NCBI GenBank assembly: GCA_050946535.1
Contig: JBMNUZ010000009.1
Location: 17,983 to 81,982, forward strand
From: RUG708 sp050946535
GTDB taxonomy: Bacteria; Bacillota; Clostridia; Peptostreptococcales; Anaerovoracaceae
Length of the DNA stretch: 64,000 bases
Direction of reading: 5' to 3'
The notes below the pieces were generated by a model. The model was not told the origin of the DNA, ran no database searches, and was given only the letters and a program-made list of their open reading frames with translations. Position numbers and translations under genes: made by a program. The first letter of the stretch is position 1. Each line of letters opens with the position of its first letter. Of the stretch, positions 1 through 7,997 are shown one piece after another.

Positions 1-295
1 CGGAACACGCCGTCATCCACTGAACTTCGCCTGATTCAACGGTCGTGTCGTTTCCGAGACTGTCCCTGTGGCGCATCGTTCCGCTTTTTACATATGTGAT
101 AAGTTCCATGCCTCTGCACGGCACGCCCGGGAATCCAGCCTGATACTCGGCAGGGTTGGTGCTGTCGTAGCTGTCAAGAAGCAGGAAAGGGTCGAAATCC
201 CTTGTGGTATTGAGGCCGAGCACCCTCGAGATCTTTACGCCGGCGCCGTCCATCGTCTGGAAACCATTTACTTTTGTGATAACATCACGTCTCAA
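1..295 (-). CDS. Pirin family protein (partial, cut by window edge)
   Basis: N-terminal 98 residues of a pirin-like bicupin; the gene runs off the left edge. The reading includes FDPFLLLDSY, FPG-x-P-x-RGMELITYV, MRHRDSLGN and a VQWMTA block, all pirin hallmarks. The start is a TTG at 295-293 preceded at good spacing by AAAGGA; an in-frame TAA lies directly upstream, so no longer start exists. Pirins bind Fe(II) in the N-terminal cupin; some act as quercetin dioxygenases or redox-sensing co-regulators. Odd point: the usual HPHRG segment, which carries two of the four metal ligands, reads VPCRG here (residues 58-62). The family call is firm; activity is uncertain. Confidence 0.85.
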   Translation of the reverse strand, partial: MRRDVITKVNGFQTMDGAGVKISRVLGLNTTRDFDPFLLLDSYDSTNPAEYQAGFPGVPCRGMELITYVKSGTMRHRDSLGNDTTVESGEVQWMTACS

Positions 296-378
296 TTAAT
301 CAGATCCTTTCGTGAAGTTTTTAACAATTTCTTATGTGAAATGCAGCTGTTGTAGAGTACATATTATTTCGATAATCA

Positions 379-407
379 ATCTTATCATACAAAGAATCCG
401 AATTCAA
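379..407 (-). promoter_or_regulatory. Candidate sigma-A promoter of the pirin gene
   Basis: On the minus strand TTGAAT (407-402), 17 bp, then TAAGAT (384-379), about 85 bp upstream of the TTG start. Sequence match only. Confidence 0.5.
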
Positions 408-549
408 TAATTGTAACGAATATAAGCATTCGGACTATGCTTTTTCTGTATACAACATCCAGCATATTGTGCATGAGACGATGCGTTTCACATCGTCGAA
501 ATTGACGCCATTTTGACGCATCTTTATTTATATTTTTCACAAAAAATGT

Positions 550-577
550 TTGCAAAAAAATACATCAGTGCTATAAT
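550..577 (+). promoter_or_regulatory. Strong sigma-A promoter ahead of the 45-bp repeat array
   Basis: TTGCAA (550-555), 16-bp spacer, perfect TATAAT (572-577). It points into the tandem repeat at 644 and predicts a transcript start near 583-585. This argues that the array is transcribed on the plus strand. Confidence 0.7.
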
Positions 578-643
578 GAAGATGAAAAAAGGATTACCGG
601 AAAGGTTCCGAAAGGCAAGACAGGTTCAGAAGAAAAAATTCAG

Positions 644-1048
644 ATGAAACAAGTTCTTACGAATGAGGATCAGATGAATGAAATTCAGATGAAACAAGTT
701 CTTATGAACGAGGATCAGATGAATGAAATTCAGATGAAACAAGTTCTTATGAACGAGGATCAGATGAATGAAATTCAAATGAAACAAGTTCTTACGAATG
801 AGAATCAGATGAATGAAATTCAGATGAAACAAGTTCTTACGAATGAGGATCAGATGAATGAAATTCAGATGAAACAAGTTCTTACGAACGAGGATCAGAT
901 GAATGAAATTCAGATGAAACAAGTTCTTACGAACGAGGATCAAATGAATGAAATTCAGATGAAACAAGTTCTTACGAACGAGGATCAGATGAATGAAATT
1001 CAGATGAAACAAGTTCTTACGAATGAGAGTCAGATGAATGGAAATGAG
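644..1048 (+). repeat. Nine-copy 45-bp tandem repeat
   Basis: Nine consecutive 45-bp units with only a few substitutions each, the last one degenerate. The unit is exactly 15 codons and lacks stops in more than one frame on both strands, so long open frames appear on both strands here for purely compositional reasons. Variation is mostly ACG/ATG, AAT/AAC and GAG-GAT/GAG-AAT/GAG-AGT changes. Confidence 0.95.
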
Positions 1049-1078
1049 ATGAACCTGAAAAAGCAGGACGGACAATAG
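644..1078 (+). CDS. Possible repeat protein of 15-residue units
   Basis: Open frame of 144 codons encoding nine near-identical MKQVLTNEDQMNEIQ units plus a short basic tail ending KKQDGQ. The composition (Asn, Gln, Glu, Met, no aromatic residues) would suit a helical or disordered repeat protein. In favour: a near-consensus promoter at 550-577 and an ATGA overlap with a 21-codon basic mini-frame (582-647) whose ATG sits at the predicted transcript start. Against: no clear ribosome binding site before 644, and the opposite strand is equally open. I do not recognise the product; it may be non-coding. Confidence 0.3.
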   Translation: MKQVLTNEDQMNEIQMKQVLMNEDQMNEIQMKQVLMNEDQMNEIQMKQVLTNENQMNEIQMKQVLTNEDQMNEIQMKQVLTNEDQMNEIQMKQVLTNEDQMNEIQMKQVLTNEDQMNEIQMKQVLTNESQMNGNEMNLKKQDGQ

Positions 1079-1123
1079 CCGGTGACCAGTTTTCAAGAAT
1101 ATTCAGCAAAGGAGGAGATTCCA

Positions 1124-1300
1124 ATGGGCAGTTATGATGAGGCCGATGCGTTTTGCGGCAGCGCCAGATTTGTTAGTAAGTCTGGTGCAGATGAAAATTC
1201 AATAAATGAATCTCTTTCGATTGCTTTCTATAGAAATATCAGATCTGAGAGAACGAGGAATGAAGCAGATAGCAGCTTCTCCTTCAGATATGATATCTGA
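1124..1300 (+). CDS. Small hypothetical protein or gene remnant
   Basis: A 58-codon frame beginning at ATG 1124, preceded by a very good ribosome binding site (AAAGGAGGAG, 7 bp upstream). Starts MGSYDEADAFCGSARF and ends SFSFRYDI. I recognise no domain. The good translation signal followed by an early stop, and the run of charged broken frames downstream, suggest the 5' end of a longer decayed gene rather than a true small protein. Confidence 0.3.
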   Translation: MGSYDEADAFCGSARFVSKSGADENSINESLSIAFYRNIRSERTRNEADSSFSFRYDI

Positions 1301-2520
1301 TCTTGAGCAGATGTTTCCGAAGTACAGGTAAGTATTCGAAGTCTCCGGCTGAGTAATGCGGAGATTGTCAATAAAGCATTTACCCAAAGGGTGAAGCGGT
1401 AGTTTCGGAGCAGCAGTCGATTATGACCGAAGCTTTTCGAACATAAAAGATTTACAGATCTGAAGTTATTTTTATCTGATTCAAACCAGAATCGAAAGAT
1501 CCCTTGTTTTAATGGAAAGTAAACAGGTAAGGGGATTCAGATTAAGGAAGCAGTGTTGTTTTCTAAGATCAAGTTTATTGGATTTCTATCAAGCCGTATC
1601 CACGGTTTCAAATTCTCAGCTGCAAAAACCGAATGAGAAGTTGAGAGAAGAGTATAAAGCAGAACTAGTTCTTCCATCAATTTCAGAAAAGAAGAGAGAC
1701 GCAGCATCTCATAAAAATTTCTGCCACTGTTTTAAATAATTTAACAGTTTGTGCATAAGATTTGTGATACAGCAGAGGGTTCGAAGTGCTGATCACGAAC
1801 GATTTCAGAACCAGCCGGAAGATTTGGATCCGGCGGTAGGATGAAAAAAGAGCGGTCACATAATTAAGATGACCTGCCTGTAAAATATCTTATCATCGAG
1901 AGTATTCAGGCAATGTTCTTTGAAAGTATAAATCCTGATTCATCTGGTGCAGAGATGGAAAAAGGTATCTGAAAAAGATAAAGCATAAGTGCTCCTGATG
2001 ATAATGACATCACAATTCTTCGTAGTGATATGAAGGTTTCAAATAGATGTAAAATATTTTAACGAGGTTAGTAAATAGTTGTTTTAAAGTGTGAGCGGCA
2101 GAAATGATATGAGAAAAGGGAATCCGCCCGCCGGCTGTAATCAGATATTTATTACTGATATTCGGAGGCAGGGAAAATTTACGGATATCCATCGAGCAGA
2201 AAGAGCTGCGGCAGGCTTCATATTACCGCTATGATACCGGGTTAAACCGGTGGAGCATCATACGGTTGAGAGAAGAGAAAGAAGAGAATGAAAGCAGATT
2301 TTATAAATGTGTTTCATTGAAACCGGGAAACTGCGAAAGCAATTTCAACTGACGGGTACAGCATCCGGTTAATCAGACGGTTGAGATGAAACTGCACCAG
2401 AAGCAGTTCTCTGAAATTGAAGGAACAGCTGAAAAAGGAATCAAAAAGCGCAAGAGCCTGAAAGCATCTGACAAAAAATCAGATCGCGAAAATGATATAA
2501 AACAGAATACAGAATAACTG
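1301..2520 (+). pseudogene. Gene-poor stretch resembling a decayed coding region
   Basis: No intact gene. Short plus-strand fragments with coding-like, Lys/Glu/Gln-rich composition occur in shifting frames: 1512-1739 (contains LQKPNEKLREEYKAEL, coiled-coil-like) and 2385-2516 (contains EKGIKKRKSLKASDKKSD, ending in TAA just before the terminator at 2627). The order, common strand and terminal hairpin fit one degraded coiled-coil gene starting at 1124, but I cannot reconstruct it. No transposase motif is visible. Confidence 0.25.
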
Positions 2521-2626
2521 ATATATTGTGATTACAATTACAATTACTCGACCCGATTAAAGGTTTCAGGATTAAAAGTCCTGTATCATTGAAAAGGAAG
2601 GCGATTGATTATCAGCAATTCATAAG

Positions 2627-2666
2627 CTGGATGGAGAAAAATCTGCAAATCTCCATCCAGTTTTTC
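2627..2666 (+). terminator. Rho-independent terminator
   Basis: Perfect 10-bp stem CTGGATGGAG / CTCCATCCAG (2627-2636 and 2651-2660), 14-nt loop, then TTTTT. It closes the plus-strand unit that begins near 580. Confidence 0.85.
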
Positions 2667-2726
2667 TGTTTATCTGCAAAAATCGAAATTGGTTTCGATA
2701 TATCTTCAGGTCCTTCTGCCGCAGCA

Positions 2727-2850
2727 CTGCCGGCGGACGCACTTCATTAATGTCTGCACACCGGCGGACGGGTTTACTGAAACTCCGAATACCGGCGGAC
2801 GCACTTCTATAAAATCTTCACACCGCCGAAAGTCTGCACACCGATGAAAG
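2727..2850. repeat. Degenerate short repeats
   Basis: CCGGCGGACG(CACTTC) recurs about every 32 bp, interleaved with CTGCACACCG. Degenerate local repeat without a gene; function unknown. Confidence 0.5.
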
Positions 2851-3077
2851 ACTCCCTGAAAATCCGCCTGGATTCATTTTATTTTCCTTATTCCTGAAAC
2901 ACGTTCTTTTTTCCAGAATCGCGTCCGATTCAAAAATATATAGTATCCGGCGAACTGGATTTATTACGCACCCGCCGGCATTTTGTTCTTCCGGCCACAG
3001 ACCGTACTTCGCTGACTTTCAAAATTAATCTTTACTTATCATAATAAAGTGATACAATAGGCATAATATTTTTGTAC

Positions 3078-3129
3078 GCAAAACGGACGATCGCTGAATT
3101 CATGCAAAACGGACGATCGCTGAAATCAT
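3078..3129 (+). repeat. 26-bp tandem duplication in CDF leader
   Basis: GCAAAACGGACGATCGCTGA + ATTCAT (3078-3103) is repeated at 3104-3129 with one mismatch, 30 bp before the start of the cation transporter gene. It could be a duplicated operator or replication slippage. Confidence 0.8.
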
Positions 3130-3158
3130 GCGGCAGACAGGTGAGATGAAAAATTGAC

Positions 3159-4283
3159 ATGGTAGTAGAATCAAACAACACGGCAACTGAACGCGAAAAA
3201 AAGATAATAAGGGTTTCGACGACAGGAATCATCGCAAATTTCATTCTGGCGGCCGTAAAAATAGTGATAGGTCTGTTTTCCGGATCCATCGCGATAATAT
3301 CGGACGCAGTCAACAACATGACCGACTCGGCGTCTTCCTTCATAACGATCATCGGAACGAAACTCGCGAACATGCCTCCGTCAAAAGATCACCCGTTCGG
3401 ATACGGACGAATCGAGTATATAACGAGCATCATCATTGGAATAATCCTGCTCTACACAGGAGTTCAGATGATGGCTTCCTCGATCAAAAAAATAATTCAC
3501 CCGGAGGAGCTTCACTATTCGGTGGTAATGCTCGTAGTCATAGCTGCGACTATCGGTGTAAAGATCTTCCTCAGCCGTTACACGGCTAACGCCGGAAAGA
3601 AGTACAACTCCGGCGCGCTCGCGGCATCGGGCGCTGACGCGAGAAACGACGCAATCATTTCCGCAATGACATTCATATCTGCCATAATCTACATGGCAAC
3701 GGGTGTTTCGATAGACGCATGGGCCAGCGCAGCGATTTCGATCTTCATCATCAAGACGGGATTCGATGTATTCGTCGACATGCATGGACATTTCCTCGGG
3801 CAGAGGGCCGACAAGAAGCTTTCCGCAGAGATATACAACGATGTCAGGAAGTGCCCTTACGTGCTCGGAGCTCACGATCTCATACTGCACGATTACGGTC
3901 CCGACCGCATGACAGGCAGCATCAACGTCGAAGTCGATCACTCGCTTTCAATAGGGGAGATATTCCCTGAGCTTCATAAGGTTCAGATGCACATACTCAA
4001 AGAGCATATGACTTACGTCGTATTCGGTCTCTACGCGGTCGACATCGACCACGAGGAATCGAAGGAAGTAGCCGCACTGCTCGAAAAGATCAAATCGGAA
4101 AACAGCCACATGCTCGGATATCACGGTATAGACGTCGATTCAGACATTCACACGATTTTCTGCGACGTCACGCTCGACTTCGACTGCGACAGAGAATCGA
4201 TATACAAATACATAACAAACGAGATTCAGAAACTTTACCCGGATTACACCGTTTTTGTGTCTGTGGACACGGAATTTGCATGA
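3159..4283 (+). CDS. Cation diffusion facilitator (CDF) family transporter
   Basis: A 374-residue CDF transporter exporting divalent metal (Zn, Mn, Fe or Co) by proton antiport at the inner membrane. Six membrane segments span about residues 15-215. The first metal-site motif reads ISDAVNNMTDSASS (near 47-60), followed by HPFGYGRIEY, and the second motif is ADARNDAIIS (near 158). A soluble C-terminal domain follows (about 215-374); it is longer than in FieF and looks like two tandem ferredoxin-like dimerisation modules, as in many clostridial members. The start is ATG 3159 with AGGTGAG 13 bp upstream. Monocistronic: a tRNA promoter follows. Metal specificity cannot be read. Confidence 0.9.
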   Translation: MVVESNNTATEREKKIIRVSTTGIIANFILAAVKIVIGLFSGSIAIISDAVNNMTDSASSFITIIGTKLANMPPSKDHPFGYGRIEYITSIIIGIILLYTGVQMMASSIKKIIHPEELHYSVVMLVVIAATIGVKIFLSRYTANAGKKYNSGALAASGADARNDAIISAMTFISAIIYMATGVSIDAWASAAISIFIIKTGFDVFVDMHGHFLGQRADKKLSAEIYNDVRKCPYVLGAHDLILHDYGPDRMTGSINVEVDHSLSIGEIFPELHKVQMHILKEHMTYVVFGLYAVDIDHEESKEVAALLEKIKSENSHMLGYHGIDVDSDIHTIFCDVTLDFDCDRESIYKYITNEIQKLYPDYTVFVSVDTEFA

Positions 4284-4315
4284 TCAAAATATATTAATTT
4301 CTTATTAAAAAGGTG

Positions 4316-4344
4316 TTGACAGAACTTGGTCACTTCCGTATAAT
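4316..4344 (+). promoter_or_regulatory. Consensus promoter of tRNA-Leu
   Basis: Perfect TTGACA (4316-4321), 17-bp spacer and TATAAT (4339-4344), about 50 bp upstream of the mature tRNA. Confidence 0.85.
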
Positions 4345-4395
4345 AATGATTGTTGATTCACTGGAAACGTTGAAACAACACGATTTCAATAATAT

Positions 4396-4481
4396 GCGGT
4401 TGTGCTGGAATAGGCAGACAGGCACGTTTGAGGGGCGTGTGTCCACAAGACGTATGGGTTCAAGTCCCATCAACCGCACCA
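4396..4481 (+). tRNA. tRNA-Leu (anticodon GAG)
   Basis: 86-nt class II tRNA. Acceptor stem GCGGTTG / CAACCGC, anticodon loop TTGAGGG giving GAG (reads CUC/CUU), long variable arm, T-loop GGTTCAAGTCC, discriminator A and an encoded CCA (4479-4481). Confidence 0.93.
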
Positions 4482-4487
4482 TTTGAG

Positions 4488-4516
4488 CTGATCTCTTTGG
4501 AGGTCAGTTTTTTTAT
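4488..4516 (+). terminator. Terminator of tRNA-Leu
   Basis: Stem CTGATCTC / GAGGTCAG with TTTG loop followed by seven T, 6 bp after the CCA. Confidence 0.85.
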
Positions 4517-4849
4517 GCTTTTTATGCTTCAGGACCAGGAAATGTTCCGGGGCGGCTTTCCGCAGCTTTTCCTCCGGCTGCCTCTGCATGTACACCTCTG
4601 CCTGTTACACCTTTTCCCGTATAATGGCATTTCTTTTCCTTTAATATTCCTGTACAATAGATGTATTGCTAAAATCAGAAAATTCTTAATGTACATTTAA
4701 CGTTTACCAGATATATTTCTTAAATGTAAAAACATCGTTAATTTTATTTACTGCTGATGATATAATACGAAATGTATAATGTATAAATATCGTGTCGTAT
4801 TATGCAGATGATCGTAAAATCGGCACAAGGAATTTATGAAAGGTATCTT

Positions 4850-5479
4850 ATGAAATTCAACAATCATCATAAGCAGGACAAACTTTTTATTGAGCTCCTC
4901 GCAATTGCGGAAAATATGAGAAAATGCAGCGAATTTTTCTATTCCGAATTGTCAAGGGAAGATCTGGATATCAGTGAATTCCTCAGCCACATCTCGACTA
5001 TCGAACAAAAAGGAGACGATCTGGTTCACAAGATCACCAGAGATATGAACAACGCATTCATAACGCCTATAGAAAGAGAAGATGCACTTCTGCTTGCCGA
5101 CGAGATGGACGAGATCCCTGATGGAATAGAGGATTTTGTCGAACATTTATATATGTTTGGAATCGATGAAATTTCGCCTTCCATGGTCAGTATGGCGAAA
5201 AACATCGATCTTTCATGCCAGCAGATTTACATGGCTGTCGAGCTCCTGGCAAATAAAAAGCTTTTCGATATCAAGGAACATGTCATCGAAATCAGTACGC
5301 TGGAACGCAAGAACGACCAGATAGTAAAACAGTCGATAAGGGCGTTGTTTGAAGAGAAGAAAGACGATCCGGTGAGGCTGATACAGATCTATGAAGTCTA
5401 TAAACTGCTCGAGCGCACTTCAAACGCATGCCACCGCGTGGGAAAGGTGCTCGATTCCATTGTAATGAAAAACGCATAG
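4850..5479 (+). CDS. DUF47 (PhoU-like) phosphate transport accessory protein
   Basis: A 209-residue all-helical PhoU-like protein. The start is ATG 4850 (MKFNNHHKQDK), which has AAAGG 6 bp upstream; an ATG at 4802 lacks a good site. Metal-site-type Glu/Asp helices are visible: FLSHISTIEQKGDDLVHKI, FITPIEREDALLLADEMD, and the second half repeats the pattern with VIEISTLERKNDQIV. DUF47 proteins are almost always encoded just before a PiT permease, as here (8 bp gap), and are thought to regulate it. It acts at the inner face of the membrane. Confidence 0.9.
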   Translation: MKFNNHHKQDKLFIELLAIAENMRKCSEFFYSELSREDLDISEFLSHISTIEQKGDDLVHKITRDMNNAFITPIEREDALLLADEMDEIPDGIEDFVEHLYMFGIDEISPSMVSMAKNIDLSCQQIYMAVELLANKKLFDIKEHVIEISTLERKNDQIVKQSIRALFEEKKDDPVRLIQIYEVYKLLERTSNACHRVGKVLDSIVMKNA

Positions 5480-5487
5480 GAGGATTT

Positions 5488-6477
5488 ATGATTGCGATCA
5501 TCACAATTACAGTCATCCTTGCGCTGACTTTCGATTTTATCAACGGCTTTCACGATACCGCAAATTCAATCGCAACCGCCGTATCCACAAGAGCCCTTTC
5601 GACGAGACATGCTATCATATTAGCCGCATGCATGAATTTCCTCGGAGCAGTGATGTTCACGGGTGTAGCAGAGACTATAGCCACACAGATAGTAAACCTC
5701 GACGAGCTGTCGCACGGCAGTTACGTGATCATAGCGGCTCTGATTTCAGCAATCATGTGGAATCTGCTCACCTGGTTCATAGGCATACCGAGCAGTTCCT
5801 CGCACACACTCATCGGCTCACTCGCCGGCGCAGCTCTCTGTGACGCCGGGATGTCATCTATTAAGTGGCACGGATTCATTTCGATCGTAGAATCACTCAT
5901 TTTTTCGCCGGTTATAGCTTTTGTCGCCGGCTATCTCATGTTCACGCTGTTCAAGCTTCTGTTCAGCAATTTCAACCTTCACAGGACGAACAATGTTTTC
6001 AGGAAAATACAGATAGTAACTGCCGCGATCCAGTCGTTCTCCCACGGAACAAACGACGCGCAGAAATCGATGGGCATAATCACGATGTCTCTCGTAAGCG
6101 GCGGCCTCATAGCTGAGGGGCACATTCCTCTCTGGGTTCAGGTATCGTGCGCGGCTGCGATGGCGTTCGGCGCGAGTCTCGGAGGATGGAGAATAATCAA
6201 GACCGTAGGTACGCAGATCATGAAGATAAGACCTGTAAACGGAGTCGCAGCCGATCTGGCTTCGGCAACGGTAATATTCACAGCATCTCACATCGGTCTT
6301 CCTGTCAGCACAACCCACGTCATTTCGTCGTCGATCATGGGCGTAGGCTCGGCTTACAGAATAAGGGCCGTAAAGTGGGACACAGGCCGAAGAATGATCA
6401 TCACCTGGTTCATCACGATTCCGATCTCCGCTGTAATCGCAGCTCTCATTTTCAGAATCATATTGATATTCGTATAA
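5488..6477 (+). CDS. pit: Inorganic phosphate transporter, PiT family
   Basis: A 329-residue low-affinity phosphate permease that moves metal-phosphate with cation symport. Both PHO4 signature repeats are present: FDFINGFHDTANSIATA near the N-terminus and SHGTNDAQKSMGI in the middle, each with the conserved Asn-Asp or Asp-Thr-Ala-Asn core. About nine to ten hydrophobic segments are visible. The start is ATG 5488, 7 bp after AGGAGG; the upstream frame overlapping DUF47 is not used. Operon with the DUF47 protein. Confidence 0.93.
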   Translation: MIAIITITVILALTFDFINGFHDTANSIATAVSTRALSTRHAIILAACMNFLGAVMFTGVAETIATQIVNLDELSHGSYVIIAALISAIMWNLLTWFIGIPSSSSHTLIGSLAGAALCDAGMSSIKWHGFISIVESLIFSPVIAFVAGYLMFTLFKLLFSNFNLHRTNNVFRKIQIVTAAIQSFSHGTNDAQKSMGIITMSLVSGGLIAEGHIPLWVQVSCAAAMAFGASLGGWRIIKTVGTQIMKIRPVNGVAADLASATVIFTASHIGLPVSTTHVISSSIMGVGSAYRIRAVKWDTGRRMIITWFITIPISAVIAALIFRIILIFV

Positions 6478-6685
6478 TTCAGAGCCATAATAATATTCGC
6501 AAAAAGTGTATATTAAAAACTCTTGTATTTTCCGCGACGTCAGCCGCGGATTATTTACATACGGCCGGATCGGTGATAATATTAAGAAATAAATTTAAGA
6601 TAACGCATCTGCCATAGGTCCTGCGGTGCTGCAGGACGGAAAGTGCGTTTATCAGGTACAGCATGAAAGGAAATAAGGAAATAAC

Positions 6686-7102
6686 ATGTCCATAATAGAT
6701 GAGAAAAAGGCGCTCGCAGCTAAATATCACATGAGCGGATACAATTGCGCTCAGTCTGTAGCATGTGCATTTGCAGATGATTTCGGTTTCGACAGCGGCA
6801 CCGTCTTTAAACTTGCAGAGGGCTTCGGTCTCGGCATGGGAAACATGGAATGCACGTGCGGAGCAGTATCGGGAGCAGTCATGGCCGCAGGCATGAAAAA
6901 CAGCGGGTCTGTCCCTGGTTCAACAAAGGGCAGCACGTACGGGCTTTCGAGGCAGATCAACGAAGCCTTTACCGAGAAAAACGGCACACTCATCTGCGCG
7001 GATCTCAAGGGCGTAACCACAGGAAAGCCTCTGCGCTCGTGTCCGGGATGTATAGATGATGCGGTCGAGATCCTCTGCGGCGTTCTTGATCTGGATAAAT
7101 GA
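6686..7102 (+). CDS. C_GCAxxG_C_C family protein (putative redox)
   Basis: A 138-residue cysteine-rich protein of the C_GCAxxG_C_C family. The pattern is visible in order: YNCAQSV, CTCGAVSGAVMAAG, then CADLKG and LRSCPGCIDDAVEIL. Members are thought to bind a metal or cluster, or to act in thiol redox, in anaerobes; no reaction is established. Start ATG 6686 with AAGGAAATAAGGAA upstream. Stands alone between the pit gene and a bidirectional terminator. Confidence 0.85.
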   Translation: MSIIDEKKALAAKYHMSGYNCAQSVACAFADDFGFDSGTVFKLAEGFGLGMGNMECTCGAVSGAVMAAGMKNSGSVPGSTKGSTYGLSRQINEAFTEKNGTLICADLKGVTTGKPLRSCPGCIDDAVEILCGVLDLDK

Positions 7103-7126
7103 CAATATATAATGTAGAGAAATGAA

Positions 7127-7164
7127 AAAACAGCTTTCAATGATGAAACATCGGAAGCTGTTTT
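7127..7164. terminator. Bidirectional terminator
   Basis: AAAACAGCTTTC / GGAAGCTGTTTTT stem with A-run on one side and T-run on the other. It separates the plus-strand gene ending at 7102 from the minus-strand tRNA-Gly. Confidence 0.8.
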
Positions 7165-7173
7165 TATGCTATA

Positions 7174-7247
7174 TGGAGCAGGTAAAGGGAGTCGAACCCT
7201 CCTCCCAGCCTTGGGAAGGCCGTGTTCTACCGATGAACTATACCTGC
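7174..7247 (-). tRNA. tRNA-Gly (anticodon CCC)
   Basis: 74 nt with encoded CCA. Acceptor GCAGGTA / TACCTGC, anticodon stem CGGCC / GGCTG around loop TTCCCAA (anticodon CCC), T-arm AGGGTTCGACTCCCT. Confidence 0.93.
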
Positions 7248-7269
7248 GCAGAACATGCATGCGACTAAT

Positions 7270-7298
7270 ATTATATATTCAAAGCCATTAATTTGCAA
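7270..7298 (-). promoter_or_regulatory. Promoter of tRNA-Gly
   Basis: Minus strand TTGCAA (7298-7293), 17 bp, TATAAT (7275-7270), 23 bp before the tRNA 5' end. Confidence 0.75.
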
Positions 7299-7330
7299 AT
7301 ATTAATCAGGTCACAGGGAAGGGAAACGAG

Positions 7331-7996
7331 ATGAATATTTTCGATGTACTGGGTCCTGTAATGATAGGACCTTCAAGCAGCCACACCGCCGGAGCCGTAA
7401 GGATCAGCAGGACGGCTGCAAAGATGCTCGACGACAGGCCGGTCAAAGCAGACATAGGTCTGTACGGCAGTTTCGCCATGACCGGCAGGGGGCACGGAAC
7501 AGATGCCGCACTGATAGCTGGTCTTCTTGGGATGAAGCCGGACGACGAGCGTATTCCGGACAGCTTTGAGATCGCGAAAAAGCAGGGGCTCGATTTCAGC
7601 TTTCACGAAATCTCTCTGAGAAACGCCCATCCTAACACCGCAAATCTCAAGCTCGTGGGGGAACACGGCAGGACGCTCGACGTGACAGGCGAGAGCATCG
7701 GCGGCGGCAGGATAAACATACGCTCTATCGACGGCATAACGGTAAATTTCTCCGGAGATATGAACACGCTCATCGTCCATGACAAGGACAAACCGGGCAG
7801 TGCCTCTGCGATATGCAGCGCACTCACACAGAGGCACATAAACATTGCGACCATCCAGCTTTACCGCGATATAAAAGGCGGAAAGGCCGTCATGGTCTGC
7901 GAATGCGACGAACCTATTCCTGAGGACATAAGGACATGGCTGATGTCTATCGATCAGATCCTTAAAGTCACCATTTTCAACATGGAGGATGATTGA
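7331..7996 (+). CDS. sdaAB: L-serine dehydratase, iron-sulfur-dependent, beta subunit
   Basis: 221 residues. With the alpha subunit it converts L-serine to pyruvate and ammonia. The N-terminal domain begins NIFDVLGPVMIGPSSSHTAG, the diagnostic motif of this subunit, and the C-terminal third (about 148-221: LIVHDKDKPGSASAIC onward) is an ACT domain, a usual site of serine binding. Start ATG 7331 behind GGGAAGGG. The alpha gene starts 1 bp after the stop, so the two are translationally coupled. Confidence 0.95.
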   Translation: MNIFDVLGPVMIGPSSSHTAGAVRISRTAAKMLDDRPVKADIGLYGSFAMTGRGHGTDAALIAGLLGMKPDDERIPDSFEIAKKQGLDFSFHEISLRNAHPNTANLKLVGEHGRTLDVTGESIGGGRINIRSIDGITVNFSGDMNTLIVHDKDKPGSASAICSALTQRHINIATIQLYRDIKGGKAVMVCECDEPIPEDIRTWLMSIDQILKVTIFNMEDD

Positions 7997-7997
7997 A

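Noticed and set aside
68..355. Plus-strand open frame of 95 codons
   Set aside because: It is the antisense of the pirin gene; the minus-strand reading has clear pirin motifs and a ribosome binding site.
644..1048. CRISPR array
   Set aside because: The units are contiguous with no unique spacers, and no cas genes are present.
626..1096. Minus-strand frame of 156 codons through the 45-bp repeat
   Set aside because: The frame is open only because the unit is a multiple of three without stops; no start signal, while the promoter lies on plus.
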